A stretch of DNA of 64,000 nt from Macrothele yani (Eukaryota > Arthropoda > Arachnida > Araneae > Macrothelidae): NCBI GenBank assembly GCA_039090855.1, contig CM077034.1, positions 15,731,219 through 15,795,218 on the forward strand. Direction: 5' to 3'. Shown one piece after another: positions 10,071 to 22,997 of the stretch. The position numbers and the translations under genes are program-made. How positions within the stretch are numbered: position 1 is the first letter of the stretch; every line of letters starts with the position of its first letter. The notes beneath the pieces are model-generated. The model did no database searches. It saw nothing but the letters and a program-made list of their open reading frames with translations, and was not told the DNA's origin.

Positions 10071-11627
10071 TTGGAGGTTAAACGACCACCGTGAGCAACT
10101 CAATGGGCTATAAGCAGTCGCCCGTCCCTAATTTAGGGTCACTGGTTCCAGGGAAGGGAGAGAGCCAGTGCTGTAAGACAAACACAACATCCATTCATTG
10201 ATTTATTGGAGGTTTAACGACCACCGTGAGCAACTCAATGGGCTATAAGTAGTCGCCCGTCCCTAATTTAGGGTCACTGGTTCCAGGGAAGGGAGAGATC
10301 CAGTGCTGTAAGACAAACACAACATCCATTTATTAATTGGTTGGAGGTTTAACGACCACCGTGAGCAACTCAATGGGCTATAAGTAGTCGCCCGTCCCTA
10401 ATTTAGGGTCACTGGTTCCAGGGAAGGGAGAGAGCCAGGGCTGTAAGACAAACACAACATCCATTCATTGATTGATTGGAGGCTTAGCGACCACCGTGAG
10501 CAACTCAATGGGCTATACATAGTCGCCCGTCCCTAATTTAGGGTCACTGGTTCCAGGGAAGGGAGAGCGCCAGTGCTGTAAGACAAACACAACAGCCATT
10601 CATTGATTGCTTGGAGGTTTAACGACCACCTTGAGCAACTCAATGGGCTATAAGCAGTCGCCCGTCCCTAATTTAGGGTCACTGGTTCCAGGGAAGGGAG
10701 AGAGCCAGTGTCGTAAGACAAACACAACATCCATTCATTGATTGATTGGAGGTTTAACGACAACCGTGAGCAACTCAATGGGCTATAAGCAGTCGCCCGT
10801 CCCTAATTTAGGGTCACTGGTTCCAGGGAAGGGAGAGAGCCAGTGCTGTAAGACAAACACAACATCCATTCATTGATTGATTGGAGGTTTAACGACCACC
10901 GTGAGCAACTCAATGGGCTATAAGCAGTCGCCCGTCCCTAATTTAGGGTCACTGGTTCCAGGGAAGGGAGAGAGCCAGTGCTGTAAGACAAACACAACAT
11001 CCATTCATTGATTGATTGGAGGTTTAACGACCACCGTTAGCAACTCAATGGGCTATAAGTAGTCGACCGTCCCTAATTTAGGGTCACTGGTTCCAGGGAA
11101 GGGAGAGAGCCAGTGCTGTAAGACAAACACAACATCCATTCATTGATTGATTGGAGGTTTAACTACCACCGTGAGCAACTCGATGGGCTATAAGCAGTCG
11201 CCCGTCCCTCATTTACGGTCACTGGTTCCAGGGAAGTGAGAGCGCCAGTGCTGTAAGACAAACACAACATCCATTCATTGATTGATTGGAAGTTTAACGA
11301 CCACCGTGAGCAACTCAATGGGCTATAAGTAGTCGCCCGTCCCTAATTTAGGGTCACTGGTTCCAGGGAAGGGAGAGAGCCAGTGCTGTAAGACAAACAC
11401 AACATCCATTCATTGATTGATTGGAGGTTTAACGACCACCGTGAGCAACTCAATGGGCTATAAGCAGTCGCCCGTCCCTAATTTAGGGTCACTGGTTCCA
11501 GGGAAGGGAGAGAGCCAGTGCCGTAAGACAAACACAACATCCATGCCTGACCGGGATTCGAACCCGGACCCCTCACGGACGAATGATCAGAGGCCAGCGC
11601 CTTAGACCACTGCGCCACCGGGGCGGC
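10071..11627 (-). mobile_element. tRNA-derived SINE with 11 tandem body units (copy 1)
   Basis: On the minus strand a tRNA-like head (11545-11627) starts GCCGCCCCGGTGGCGCAGTGG. It carries a Pol III A box (11607-11617, TGGCGCAGTGG) and a B box (11554-11564, GGTTCGAATCC). Instead of one body, eleven 135-bp body units follow (starts 10071, 10206, 10341, 10476 and on to 11421). Units join at an ATGGATG-type word that occurs both at the head/body border and in the tail. Each unit contains CCCTAATTTAGGG, a perfect palindrome. A clear target duplication is not visible for this copy. Confidence 0.88.
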
Positions 11628-11846
11628 TTATTTAACTTCAAAAGTTATCTACAGAATCTCAAATTCCAAATGCATTCCCTGGTTCTAAATAAATTTAATT
11701 AATTTAGATCACAGGTGTACATTGCTATACAGTTCTATCAGAATAATATGACCACCTACGGCATACCTGCCAACTTTGGAAAATGTGCATCAGTAAAAAA
11801 AAATTGTGCGCGAACGCCATTTACCACAAAACAAGACATAATTGTA
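11628..11846. other. AT-rich gap with a possible transposon end
   Basis: No gene is seen. At 11764-11777 TA is followed by CCTGCCAACTTT, which in inverted orientation resembles the sequence ending at 23374 (and 9406 in copy 1). This may be one terminus of a larger non-autonomous element into which the Tc1-like element at 11847 inserted. Confidence 0.4.
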
Positions 11847-13344
11847 CACTGCCGGACAATTGCTAAGGACGGATGACAATAGCAACCATAAAATGGAAGG
11901 CAGGAAAATGTGGAAATTAGCATAAGTGCGGGATACAATAAGACGTGTTGTGCGTATGCAAATTTTGGATTGCCGAACTTGTTCGTGACGTCATAGCGCT
12001 GATAAGAGATATAAAGGATTTGACGCGTATTGACCGTTGTTGTTCAAACGCAAAGTTGAAAAGGAAAGAATCAAATGACGAACTTGCAATTTTCAGAATG
12101 TCTTCCCGACATCACCTAGATGATTTGACGCGTGGCCGTATTATTGGCAAGATTGAAGAAGGGCGAAAAATAACAGATGTTGCCAGGGAGTTCGACGTCA
12201 GCCACAGTGTTGTTTCAAGGCTTTGGAAATCATTTCAAACAAATGGAGAGTGTAGCAAACGTCACGGGGGAGGTCGTGTTCGCAGTACGACACCTGCAGA
12301 AGATCGGTACATAGTGCTATCAACAAAAAGACACCGGCGCAGCACAGCTAGTGAGGTAGCAAATCAGTTTATGGCTGCTACTGGCAAGCGGATCTCCCGA
12401 AAAACTGTCGCCAGACGTTTGCATGAAGGAGGACTATACGCCCGCCGTCCTGTTGTGTGCATCCCATTGTCCAGACGTCACCGTACCGCCCGTTTGCAAT
12501 GGTGCCATCAACATCGCAATTGGACTGATAACGACTGGTCTGCTGTCCTCTTCTCAGATGAGAGTCGACGACAACTGATCTGGCGTGATAGTGGTACTGC
12601 ATATTGTCCAGCAAACATACAGGATATCCTACATGTAGTGTCATGGTATGGGCTGGCATCATGATCAATGGCCGTACGTCCCTCTATGTGCTTCCAACTG
12701 GGACTATGACTGGCCAACGATACATTAATGATGTTCTGCTACCTCATGTTCGCATGTTCCGTGGTGCAGTCGGTGATAGATTCATTTTCATGGACGACAA
12801 CGCAACATGTCGTCGAACAGTCGCTGTCCAGGAGTGTCTTGAGAGAGAGGATATTCAACGCCTCATATGGCCAGCACGTTCTCCAGATCTGAATCCCATT
12901 GAAAATGTGTGGGATGCTTTGGGGAGGAGTCTTGCTGGTCGCCAATGCCCTCCAATAAACAAGGACACCCTCATCCGTGCACTGACAGAGGAATGGGATA
13001 AATTACCCCAACAGCTGCTTGATAATGTTGTGCAAAGCATGACACGACGTGTGGAATCTTGCATCGCCCTCCATGGTGGCCATATCCCGTATTGACATCT
13101 TACGCCGGAACGCCTGCGGACGGTAATTGCATTTTTTTCACGTTTACGTATTCTGCACAAAATGGCCTGTTTGTCCCTTGAACACGTTCCAAAGCCTTCT
13201 GGATTTCAGAGCACAATAAATTGTCTTTCTTGTAATGTCCTGGCATTCTGACATTATTTTATTTCACTTGGCATCCAACCACACTTACTTTTTTATGCGC
13301 TATATAGCCGTTTATGATCCGTCCTTAGCAATTGTCCAGCAGTG
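11847..13344 (+). mobile_element. Tc1-like DNA transposon, inactive
   Basis: A 1498-bp element with inverted repeats of at least 27 bp: CACTGCCGGACAATTGCTAA at the left and the matching complement ending GTCCAGCAGTG at the right, one mismatch. TA dinucleotides lie at 11845-11846 and 13345-13346. It holds one broken transposase. Its right end is repeated at 1-134, so a second copy lies to the left of the window and the insertion predates the segmental duplication. Confidence 0.95.
12098..13095 (+). pseudogene. Tc1-like transposase, DD34E, frameshifted
   Basis: Starts at ATG 12098 (MSSRHHLDDLTRGRIIGKIEEG) with a paired-type helix-turn-helix region and a GGGR linker. Then come the first catalytic Asp in LFSDESR, the second in FMDDNATCRR and Glu in SPDLNPIENVWD, 34 residues apart (DD34E). 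Around 12560-12600 about ten residues expected between DESR and the PANIQ motif are missing. Near 12630-12640 the frame shifts, so the second half is read in another frame (from about 12640 to the stop at 13095, ending GGHIPY). These two lesions suggest the element cannot make active transposase. Inverted repeats flank it. Confidence 0.92.
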
Positions 13345-13449
13345 TATTAATAAATAGGCAGCAAAAAATCTCTGCATATGCCACAATAACTAAAATTATC
13401 TGTGTTTAAAATAATAATTTAAAAAAACCTATAAAGTAAAATCTTAATT

Positions 13450-15208
13450 TTGTTCAATGTTAGCCTCCCAAACCTGTGGTTATCTCTGCAACTATTACTC
13501 CGATTTCAAAAATTCTTTTTGCATTCGGAAGCTTGAAACATGCGAATGACGATCCTTTATTTCGTTTTTTTTTTTTAACGATGTACAATTTCCCCGCTAG
13601 AGGGCGTAAATGCAGCTGATGTCGAATTCAAAAATACGTTTTATTCCACATATTTGCTTCTAAACATCCGATTGAAAAATTCTTTCATCTTTCGATTCCA
13701 TTTATGTCGAAGAATATTTTAGATATAGTTACTTTTTCAAATTACGCATAGATTTTCCGCTAGGCGGCGTAAAAGTAAATTACATTTCTCCCAAAAACTC
13801 TTCTTCTAAAACTCCGATTTGAAAATTTTTTTTCTTCAGAGGATGCATCTCCTGATGGAAAATCTATTGCAACTAATTTCAAATTTTTGGTAAAGAATAT
13901 TTTGGCCACCAGGGGGCGTAAGTGTTATTTTTTGTTTCTGATGTATTTGCCATAAAATCTGAGCTTCTAAAATATCGATTGAAAAAATTCTTTCCTGGAC
14001 TGATGCCACTCACATCGATATACCTTTTTGGAATATTTTCTTCTTAAAATATTCCACAGTTTCTCCGCTAGGGGGCGTAGATGTATATTTTATTTTTGTC
14101 AATATCTCTACTTCTAGAAGACCGATTTGAAAAATTCCTTCTTTGTTGGATAGTGTTTTCACTGTGACGTGTTTTTCATATAATTTCAAAATTTTCAAGT
14201 AGTTCATAGATTTTCCGTTTGGGGGCGTAAAGGTAAATTGCTTTCCCCCTACATCTCTGCTTCTAAATCTCCTATTTTTAAAATTCTTTCTGCACCGGAT
14301 ACAGCTCCTGATGGGAAACCCTTTGCACATGATTTATAATTTTTGTAAAAAATGGTTTTTCCACCAGGTGGCGTAAGTCTTAATTTCCGCTTCTGATGTA
14401 CTTGCAGCAAAATATGAGCTTCCAAAATCTCGATTGAAAAAAAAAACGTCGTTTGCAGACCGATACTTCTCATGTCGATAAACTTTTAGGAACATTTTCT
14501 TCTTGAAATAATGCATAGTTTCTATGTCAGGGGGCGTAGATGTATATCTTATTTTTGTCAATATCTCTACTTCTAGGAGACCGATTTGAAAAATTCCTTC
14601 TTTGCTGGATGATGTTTCCAATGCAAAATGTTTTCCCTATAAATTCAAAAATTTCAAGTAAATCATAGACTTTCCGCTAGGGGGCACAAAGGTAAATTGC
14701 GTTTTCTGCGTTATTTCTGCTTCAAAAACTCCGATTTGAAAAATTTTTCGTGTATCGCATACAAGACCTAATGGAAAATATTTTTCACATAATTTCTAAT
14801 GTTTGGTAAGGAGTGGTTTCGGCACCAGGGAGCATAAGTGTTAATTTTTGTTTCCGATGTATTTGTAGCAAAATCTGGGCTCCGGAAACCTTCCCTAATT
14901 TTTTGTTTTTTTTCTTGGACCGATACCGCTTATATGGAAAAACCTTTTGAGAATACTTTCTTCCTAAAATAATGCATGGATTTCCCACCAGGGGACGTAA
15001 AGTCACATCTTATTTTTGCCGATATCTCTGTTCCTGAGAGTCCGATTTGAAAAATTCTTTCTATGTTGGAGAGCGTTTCCGGTGTGAAATGTTTCTCATA
15101 TAAATTCATGTTTTTCTCAAAGCACAAGTCTGCAACCAATTGGCGTAAGCTCACGATTCCGTTTACAGCAATATCTGAGGAATTAAAGACACGATTGTAA
15201 AACTTCTT
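13450..15208. repeat. Diverged ~150-bp tandem repeat with CTCF-like cores (copy 2)
   Basis: Duplicate of the array at 240-2000, with the same eleven cores and the same three-unit period. It differs by a handful of homopolymer indels (for example in the T run before the first core and in A runs after later cores). The cores themselves look unchanged between copies. Confidence 0.8.
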
Positions 15209-15441
15209 TTTTTCCCGTCAGATACTATTGTTTTCCATACCGGTTCCATTGATTGAATTTGAATAGCTTTGATAAATTTAATTTGCGTCAGAACGGATTC
15301 AAAAGACGTGCTTATTACACCCGAAAATTCGGTGTCATCTTTCTTGTTTTTAATGCCCTTGGATAACAATTTTATCCCTCATGAATGCATGACAGCTTTC
15401 ACATTTTTAGATAAAAGATGTACAGTGTAACTTTAAAAATA

Positions 15442-16732
15442 CACAGCGCGTCAAAGAGTTTTTAAGACTGGCGCTAGATTTCAGCCTACGGTGGCGCCAC
15501 CAGTGTAATCGCGAATGCGTTGACCATCTGCTTGCTTTCTGCCAAAAGTACTGCGCAGTTGTTAAAGTAACTCAAACGAAATGGGCGTTCATTAGAGAAG
15601 TCAAATTTTTTTCATGTTGAATTATTAAGATGGAACAAAGGGCTGTTATTAAATTTAACGCAAAACTTGATAAAAGTGCCTACGTACCAAATGATGAAAC
15701 AAGTTTACGGTGAGTTTTGTTTAAGTAGATCAAATGTTTTCTTGTGGCACAAACGTTTTTTGGACGGAAGAGATACGCTAGAAGATGATAAGCATACCGG
15801 AAGACCAAGTTCATCTAGGACACCTGAGATTATTGAAAAAGTGCGTGATTTCGTGGCAAACAATCGATGTGCGTCACTAAGAATAATGGGAGAGTCTTTA
15901 AACATCAACAAAGAAACGATTCGAACCATCCTGCATGAAGATTTGGGCAAAACAAAAGTCTGTGCTAAATTTGTGCCACACACGTTAACCAATGAACAAA
16001 AATCAAGGAGAAGTGCACATTGCAGAGACATCATTTCAGCCGCTGAAAATGATCCAAACTTCTTAAAATCGATTGTTACAGGCGATGAAACATGGTGTTT
16101 TTAATATGATCCTAAAACAAAGCGACAAAGTGCGGAATGGAAGTCAAAAAACTCACCACAAGCCAAAAAAACAAGAAAAGTTCCATCGAAAATCAAAACA
16201 ATGCTCATTACATTCTTCGATAGTAAGGGTATTATCCACAAAGAATTTGTTTCAAGTGGACAAACAATTGCTGGTGAGTTTTATTTAAATGCTTTGAGGC
16301 GTTTGATGGGCAGAATTCGTCGCGTTCGTCCAGAATATCGAGATGAAAACAGTTGGTGTTTGTTGCACGATAATGCACCCAGTCACACCTCACTTCTTGT
16401 TCGTAGATTTTTGGCGAAAAATAACGTCTGTGTGCTGAATCATCCACCGTATTCGCCCGATTTAGCACCTAGCGACTTTTCTTTATTCCCAAAACTTAAA
16501 ATGACGTTAAAAGGGTGTTAATTTGATGATATTTCGACCATACGAACAGCTTCGACGCGTGCTTTGGAGGCAATTCCGCAAAGTGAAGGTATTCGAATCA
16601 TTATTAAATCGCTGTAACAAGTGTATTGAAGCCGGAGGGACTTATTTTGAATAACAAACCAAACCAAATTATAATTTATTGTTTCTATTTCATTTTACAG
16701 ACCCAGTCTTAGAAATTCTTTGCCACACTGTG
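15442..16732 (+). mobile_element. mariner-family DNA transposon, inactive (copy 2)
   Basis: Duplicate of the element at 2234-3525, 1291 bp, with the same inverted repeats and TA dinucleotides (15440-15441 and 16733-16734). It came with the segmental duplication and is not an independent insertion, because the flanking sequence is identical. Confidence 0.92.
15630..16654 (+). pseudogene. mariner transposase, DD34D, frameshifted (copy 2)
   Basis: Same transposase as in copy 1. The frame is open from about 15667 to the TAA after GDETWCF. It then stays in one frame through the A7 run near 16163-16169, so the central region up to LKGC is broken by that single stop. The N-terminal frameshift, the stop after LKGC and the shift before the C-terminus remain. 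All three catalytic Asp residues are present. Shared stops mean the element was dead before the duplication; only the A-run difference arose later or is a sequencing error. Confidence 0.92.
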
Positions 16733-16746
16733 TATAAATACTTTTG

Positions 16747-19249
16747 GTTGGTTGGTTGGTTAGTGGATTTTAGTGGCGCAAGGGCCAGGTTTGGCCAAAG
16801 AGCGCCAGACAAAGAACTATCAGCCACAGAATTTTAAAAGCATGGAAAAGGAGTAAGAGTAGACAGGCTTCGTAAAAGATGAAAAAGAGTATGATGAAAG
16901 CTGTGAAGACAAGGTAGTTAATCAGATTTATAAAAAAATTCACTAATGGAGAAGAACGAACCGTCACTCACCTCCCCCCCCCCCCCCCACACTCCTCTGC
17001 AATGCTGGCAGAGGGCGGGGACGAACTGTCACTCTCCTCCTCCCCATGTTCCTCTGCAATGCTGGGTGAGGCTGGGGACGAACTGTCACTCTCCTCCCCC
17101 CCATGTTCCTCTAGAATGTTGGTTGAGGGTGGGGACCTCGCAGAGGCCGAGACAGTTGGATGGACACTGCACACCTTTGCGGATTGAGGGCCGGGTCTTC
17201 CGCACGTGCAGGCTGTCTGCTGGGAACCGGAAGAGTCGGTCGTCTTCAAACGAGAAGGCGCAGACTCAGCTGGTCGAATAAGCTGGAGCTCGGTGAAATC
17301 CACCTGTGTCGCTTGTTCAACTGTAGATCGCTTGGCAAGTGCGGCGAGAGCTACAGGGCGCGGAACAAAGGGCTGCACGGGTGGTGGCAGAGACTGAACC
17401 ACTGCGGCAAAACTACGCTGTCGGACGGTGGGTATACCCAACCTGGCTTTGGCAGCAGGGTACGAGAGGCCTTCCAGGGTCTTGAGACGCTGGATCGCCA
17501 TCTCGTCCTTCCATTTCATACAGTTGCGGGAGTAAGCAGCATGGGCCTCACCACAGTTAACACAGCAGGCCGCAGAAGTGCAACCTTCCCCGTCATGTTC
17601 ACCGGAGCCACAATTAGCGCAACGAGCGGAACTCTTACAGAATCGTTGTGAATGCCCGTACCTCTGGCACTTGAAACAGCGCAGAGGACTGGGAATGTAC
17701 GGGCGAACTCCACAGACCAAGTAGCCAGCCTTGATTTCGGTCGGAACTTTCGGGGAGTTAAAAGTCAAGATTACATTTTTAGATTTAATCAAAGAGCCAT
17801 CACGCCGGAACATCATACGACGTGCTGCAAGAACACCCTGATCCGCAAGTTCAGTCACCAATTCGTCCTCACTGCATGGCAAGAGATCAAACTCCGAAAT
17901 AACACCCCGAGAGGTGTTAAGAAACGGGTGAGGTGTCACTTTGACAGGAATGCCTTGAAGACTAGTGAGGTGCAGAAAAGTGTTACTCTGAGAAACACTG
18001 CAAGTTTGGACAAGCAGGTCCCCAGAGCGAAGCTTCCTCACAGACTTCAAGGGGCCAACCGCAGCGTCCAAAGCTTTAGAAATGAAAAATGGAGATCTGG
18101 TGGACAGTCTCTCATTCGGATCGATGGATTCTACAAGTAAGTGTGTAGCATGCGTAGTCACAGCAATCGAGGGAGACGACGCTTCGGAGCGACTGGTACA
18201 GCTGCCGAAGAAGAGGTTTTACATTCTTGGTCCAGGTCATGTTCTAAAGAACGTTTAAGGTTTTGAGACCTGGTAGGTTGAGAAGATGAAGGAGTGTCGT
18301 TGGCAACGATCATTGTCTCAGGTGACTTAAATTTGGAGCGTTTGTTTTTGGGTTTACCCATGGAAAAAAAGAAGGAAGATTCGTCTGCAGACTACTCCAC
18401 CCACCACCGAGCCCTACAAGGGAGAACTGGAGGTCCGCAAGCCAAGAAAATGACGCTAGACACAGTTCTGGAGCTTATACGTTGCAGATATAGTCCGTTG
18501 GCTGTGATCACACGCACTCGGCGGACACTTCGGCCTCCTGGTACCGTCATGCCAACGCCTTTGGCATGATCCCACAGCCCCCGGGCTCACCCTGCCGTGC
18601 CATACGACAAAAAAGCCGCTAAAGCCCTGTACACAACTTGGTACAAGACTTCTGACTAGAGGTGGGTTAGTCTCTAGCCTCCCGTTTACAGCGAAGCCGG
18701 CGTCGAAGAGGAGTGTTGGTACACAGGAGGCACTTATCCGGTCTCCTGCGACCTCAGCTGCCAGACATCCCATTTCCGCCTCACGGGTCTCCGCACGCGG
18801 CAAACATGCAGGTAGGTCTAGCACCCAAACCAGCTAAAAGGAAAAACAAAAAAAGAAAGACAAATCCTGGCAGGGAACCTAAACGGAATCTCAGCAACCT
18901 ACGAACTGAGCGGTTAATATAAATCAGTTAGTGGTGGAGGGTAATAAAACCACAAGACCGGGGTGTTAGTACATAACGTGGTAGAGATTAGGTAGAGAAC
19001 ACAACACGGGCAACTAGCCAGTGGAGAAAATAAGGAAAAACGAAAAAGCGAGACACAAGACCAGCTCGGGATCGTGGGGACGCGACTCCCCAACAGCTGG
19101 ATGAACAGCCGTCCCTGCAAACACCAACAGCACCGAAACAAAAAACAAGCGGCGGCATGACATCAGATGTTGACCAGTCACAAGGTCAGCTCGGGCCGTG
19201 GGGGCGCCGCTCCCCAAATAACTGGAAAACCAGTTATCCCCGTGCGGGG
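16747..19249 (-). mobile_element. ORF1-only LINE derivative with 13-bp target duplication (copy 2)
   Basis: Duplicate of 3540-6051, with the same ATAAATACTTTTG duplication at 16734-16746 and 19250-19262. The tail has one AACC unit fewer, the leader a few small deletions (for example near 18850), and the poly-C tract near 16974-16988 is longer. Confidence 0.82.
16968..18361 (-). pseudogene. ORF1 (gag-like) of LINE derivative, frame split near the N-terminus (copy 2)
   Basis: Same protein as at 3715-5154, but a G run at 18171-18173 is one base shorter than in copy 1 (GGGG at 4963-4966). This separates a 67-residue N-terminal piece (18158-18361) from a 397-residue remainder (16968-18161) that keeps all three zinc knuckles. 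Here the C-terminal repeat is read as acidic: EEHG-type residues followed by EESDSSSP, twice. The conserved amino-acid period makes this the likely original frame. Each copy therefore keeps the correct frame where the other is broken, always at a homopolymer. Confidence 0.8.
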
Positions 19250-19262
19250 ATAAATACTTTTG

Positions 19263-20005
19263 AACACCATACATGAATTTTTACAAAATTTTCAGCTTCT
19301 TGCGTCCCCCCCCGCCCACCGTTTATCAAACTGAAATGCAAAAGTTTTTTTTTTTTTTTTTTTGGGGGGGGGGTTATTTAAGAACACAGGGTACATGTTC
19401 TGATCATCGTTGGGGGGGGGGGATCACAGTTGCGGAGGAAATCTTTCCTACGTCCGATTTACGTTTTCGGACGTTTTCCCTCCATTTTCAAGTTGAAATA
19501 CATGTATTTACGAAATAAAATTATATTTAACAACTATATTAGACAAAGAAAAAGATCACGTGAAAAATAAAATTGCGATTACGGGAGAAATCTTCACTGC
19601 GTCTAACTTCCGTTTTCGAAAGTTTTGAAAGACGAAACTTCCTCTTTCGAAACTTAAGAAAGTTTCAGGCGGAAAACATCACCTTCCACTACTGATTGCC
19701 CCACAATTTCTCTTCAGTTAGGCATCGATCTCAAGGATAACCCAAATTATGACGGAAAAGGAGAAATTCCTCGAAGCCGTCGCACTCTCGTGCCCAAAGA
19801 TTACAGCGAAATATTTTCGCCGTCGAATTACCGTTTTCGGAAATTTCTCCTCCATTTTCAAACTGAAATACAAATATTTGTGGAATAAAATGATATCCAA
19901 CAATAATACTGGACAGAGGCAACATCACGGGAAAAAGAAATTACGATTACCGAAAAAATCTTTATTTCGTTTACTTCCATCTCCGAAAGACGAAATACCT
20001 TCTCG
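19263..20005. repeat. Two diverged ~300-bp repeats next to homopolymer tracts (copy 2)
   Basis: Duplicate of 6065-6797, differing chiefly in the lengths of the C, T and G runs near 19303-19420. No gene is seen. Confidence 0.6.
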
Positions 20006-22997
20006 ATGCGTATATTGGTAAAAATTCTCGATGCGTGTTTTTACGCGTCGAGAAAAATTAACGATGCGTATTTTTACGCGTCGAGAAAAATTATCGATGC
20101 GTGTTTTTACGCGTCGAGAAAAATTATCGATGCGTATTTTAACGCGTCGAGAAAAATTATCGATGCGTGTTTTTACGCGTCGAGAAAAATTATCGATGCG
20201 TGTTTTTACGCGTCGAGAAAAATTATCGATGCGTATTTTTACGCGTCGAGAAAAATTATCGATGCGTGTTTTTACGCGTCGAGAAAAATTATCGATGCGT
20301 GTTTTTACGCGTCGAGAAAAATTATCGATGCTTATTTTTACGTGTCGAGAAAAATTATCGATGCGTATTTTTACGCGCCGAGAAAAATTCTCGATGCGTG
20401 TTTTTACGCGTCGAGAAAAAATTATCGATGCGTATTTTTACGCGTCGAGAAAAATTATCGATGCGTATTTTTACGCGTCGAGAAAAATTATCGATGCGTG
20501 TTTTTACGCGTCGAGAAAAATTATCGATGCGTGTTTTTACGCGTCGAGAAAAATTATCGATGCGTGTTTTTACGCGTCGAGAAAAATTATCGATGCGTGT
20601 TCTTACGCGTCGAGAAAAATTATCGATGCGTGTTTTTACGCGTCGAGAAAAATTATCGATGCGTGTTTTTACGCGTCGAGAAAAATTATCGATGCGTATT
20701 TTTACGCGTCGAGAAAAATTATCGATGCGTGTTTTTACGCGTCGAGAAAAATTATCGATGCGTGTTTTTACGCGTCGAGAAAAATTATCGATGCGTGTTT
20801 TTACGCGTCGAGAAAAATTATCGATGCGTGTTTTTACGCGTCGAGAAAAATTATCGATGCGTATTTTTACGCGTCGAGAAAAATTATCGATGCGTATTTT
20901 TACGCGTCGAGAAAAATTATCGATGCGTGTTTTTACGCGTCGAGAAAAATTATCGATGCGTGTTTTTACGCGTCGAGAAAAATTATCGATGCGTGTTTTT
21001 ACGCGTCGAGAAAAATTATCGATGCGTATTTTTACGCGTCGAGAAAAATTATCGATGCGTGTTTTTACGCGTCGAGAAAAATTATCGATGCGTGTTTTTA
21101 CGCGTCGAGAAAAATTATCGATGCGTATTTTTACGCGTCGAGAAAAATTATCGATGCGTGTTTTTACGCGTCGGGAAAAATTATCGATGCGTGTTTTTAC
21201 GCGTCGAGAAAAATTATCGATGCGTATTTTTACGCGTCGAGAAAAATTATCGATGCGTATTTTTACGCGTCGAGAAAAATTATCGATGCGTGTTTTTACG
21301 CGTCGAGAAAAATTATCGATGCGTGTTTTTACGCGACGAGAAAAATTATCGATGCGTGTTTTTACGCGTCGAGAAAAATTATCGATGCGTATTTTTACGC
21401 GACGAGAAAAATTATCGATGCGTGTTTTTACGCGTCGAGAAAAATTATCGATGCGTGTTTTTACGCGTCGAGAAAAATTATCGATGCGTGTTTTTACGCG
21501 TCGAGAAAAATTATCGATGCGTGTTTTTACGCGTCGAGAAAAATTATCGATGCGTGTTTTTACGCGTCGAGAAAAACTATCGATGCGTCTTTTTACGCGT
21601 CGAGAAAAATTATCGATGCGTGTTTTTACGCGTCGAGAAAAATTATCGATGCTTATTTTTACGTGTCGAGAAAAATTATCGATGCGTATTTTTACGCGCC
21701 GAGAAAAATTCTCGATGCGTGTTTTTTACGCGTCGAGAAAAATTATCGATGCGTATTTTTACGCGTCGAGAAAAATTATCGATGCGTATTTTTACGCGTC
21801 GAGAAAAATTATCGATGCGTATTTTTACGCGTCGAGAAAAATTATCGATGCGTGTTTTTACGCGTCGAGAAAAATTATCGATGCGTGTTTTTACGCGTCG
21901 AGAAAAATTATCGATGCGTGTTTTTACGCGTCGAGAAAAATTATCGATGCGTGTTTTTACGCGTCGAGAAAAATTATCGATGCGTGTTTTTACGCGTCGA
22001 GAAAAATTATCGATGCGTGTTTTTACGCGTCGAGAAAAATTATCGATGCGTGTTTTTACGCGTCGAGAAAAATTATCGATGCGTGTTTTTACGCGTCGAG
22101 AAAAATTATCGATGCGTGTTTTTACGCGTCGAGAAAAATTATCGATGCGTGTTTTTACGCGTCGAGAAAAATTATCGATGCGTGTTTTTACGCGTCGAGA
22201 AAAATTATCGATGCGTATTTTTACGCGTCGAGAAAAATTATCGATGCGTGTTTTTACGCGTCGAGAAAAATTATCGATGCGTGTTTTTACGCGTCGAGAA
22301 AAATTATCGATGCGTATTTTTACGCGTCGAGAAAAATTATCGATGCGTATTTTTACGCGTCGAGAAAAATTATCGATGCGTATTTTTACGCGTCGAGAAA
22401 AATTATCGATGCGTGTTTTTACGCGTCGAGAAAAATTATCGATGCGTGTTTTTACGCGTCGAGAAAAATTATCCATGCGTATTTTTACGCGTCGAGAAAA
22501 ATTATCCATGCGTATTTTTACGCGTCGAGAAAAATTATCCATGCGTGTTTTTACGCGTCAAGAAAAATTATCCATGCGTGTTTTTACGCGTCGAGAAAAA
22601 TTATCGATGCGTATTTTTACGCGTCGAGAAAAATTCTCGATGCGTATTTTTACGCGCCGAGAAAAATTCTCGATGCGTGTTTTTACGCGTCGAGAAAAAT
22701 TATCGATGCGTGTTTTTACGCGTCGAGAAAAATTATCGATGCGTGTTTTTACGCGTCGAGAAAAATTATCGATGCTTATTTTTACGTGTCGAGAAAAATT
22801 ATCGATGCGTATTTTTACGCGCCGAGAAAAATTCTCGATGCGTGTTTTTACGCGTCGAGAAAAATTATCGATGCGTATTTTTACGCGCCGAAAAATTCAA
22901 GACGCGTAATTTTACGCACCGAGAAAAATCCCCGATACGTATTTTTACTCGCTGAAAAAAAATTCCCGATGCGCATTTGTACGCGTTGGTAAAATTT
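20006..22997. repeat. 33-bp palindromic satellite, ~87 units (copy 2)
   Basis: Same satellite as 6798-9031, longer by about 23 units. The GATGCTT marker is at 20327, 21648 and 22771. One-base insertions at about 20417 (A) and 21726 (T) shift the phase. It includes a run of TTATCC variants at 22470-22580 not seen in copy 1. Both flanks are identical to copy 1, so the size change is internal expansion or contraction. Confidence 0.97.

Larger units (their letters stand above)
1..13210. repeat. Segmental direct duplication, copy 1 (left edge outside window)
   Basis: The sequence from base 1 reappears from 13211 in the same order and orientation, with an initial offset of 13210. Shared parts include the Tc1 right end, the CTCF-like array, mariner, ORF1-only LINE, 33-bp satellite, hairpin, Tc1 relic and SINE-body array. 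Copy 1 has about 64 of the 33-bp units and 11 SINE-body units, and it keeps the tRNA head of the SINE plus a complete Tc1-like element at its right side. Differences from copy 2 are mainly one-base changes in homopolymer runs, so the event is either very recent or an assembly artefact. Confidence 0.93.
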
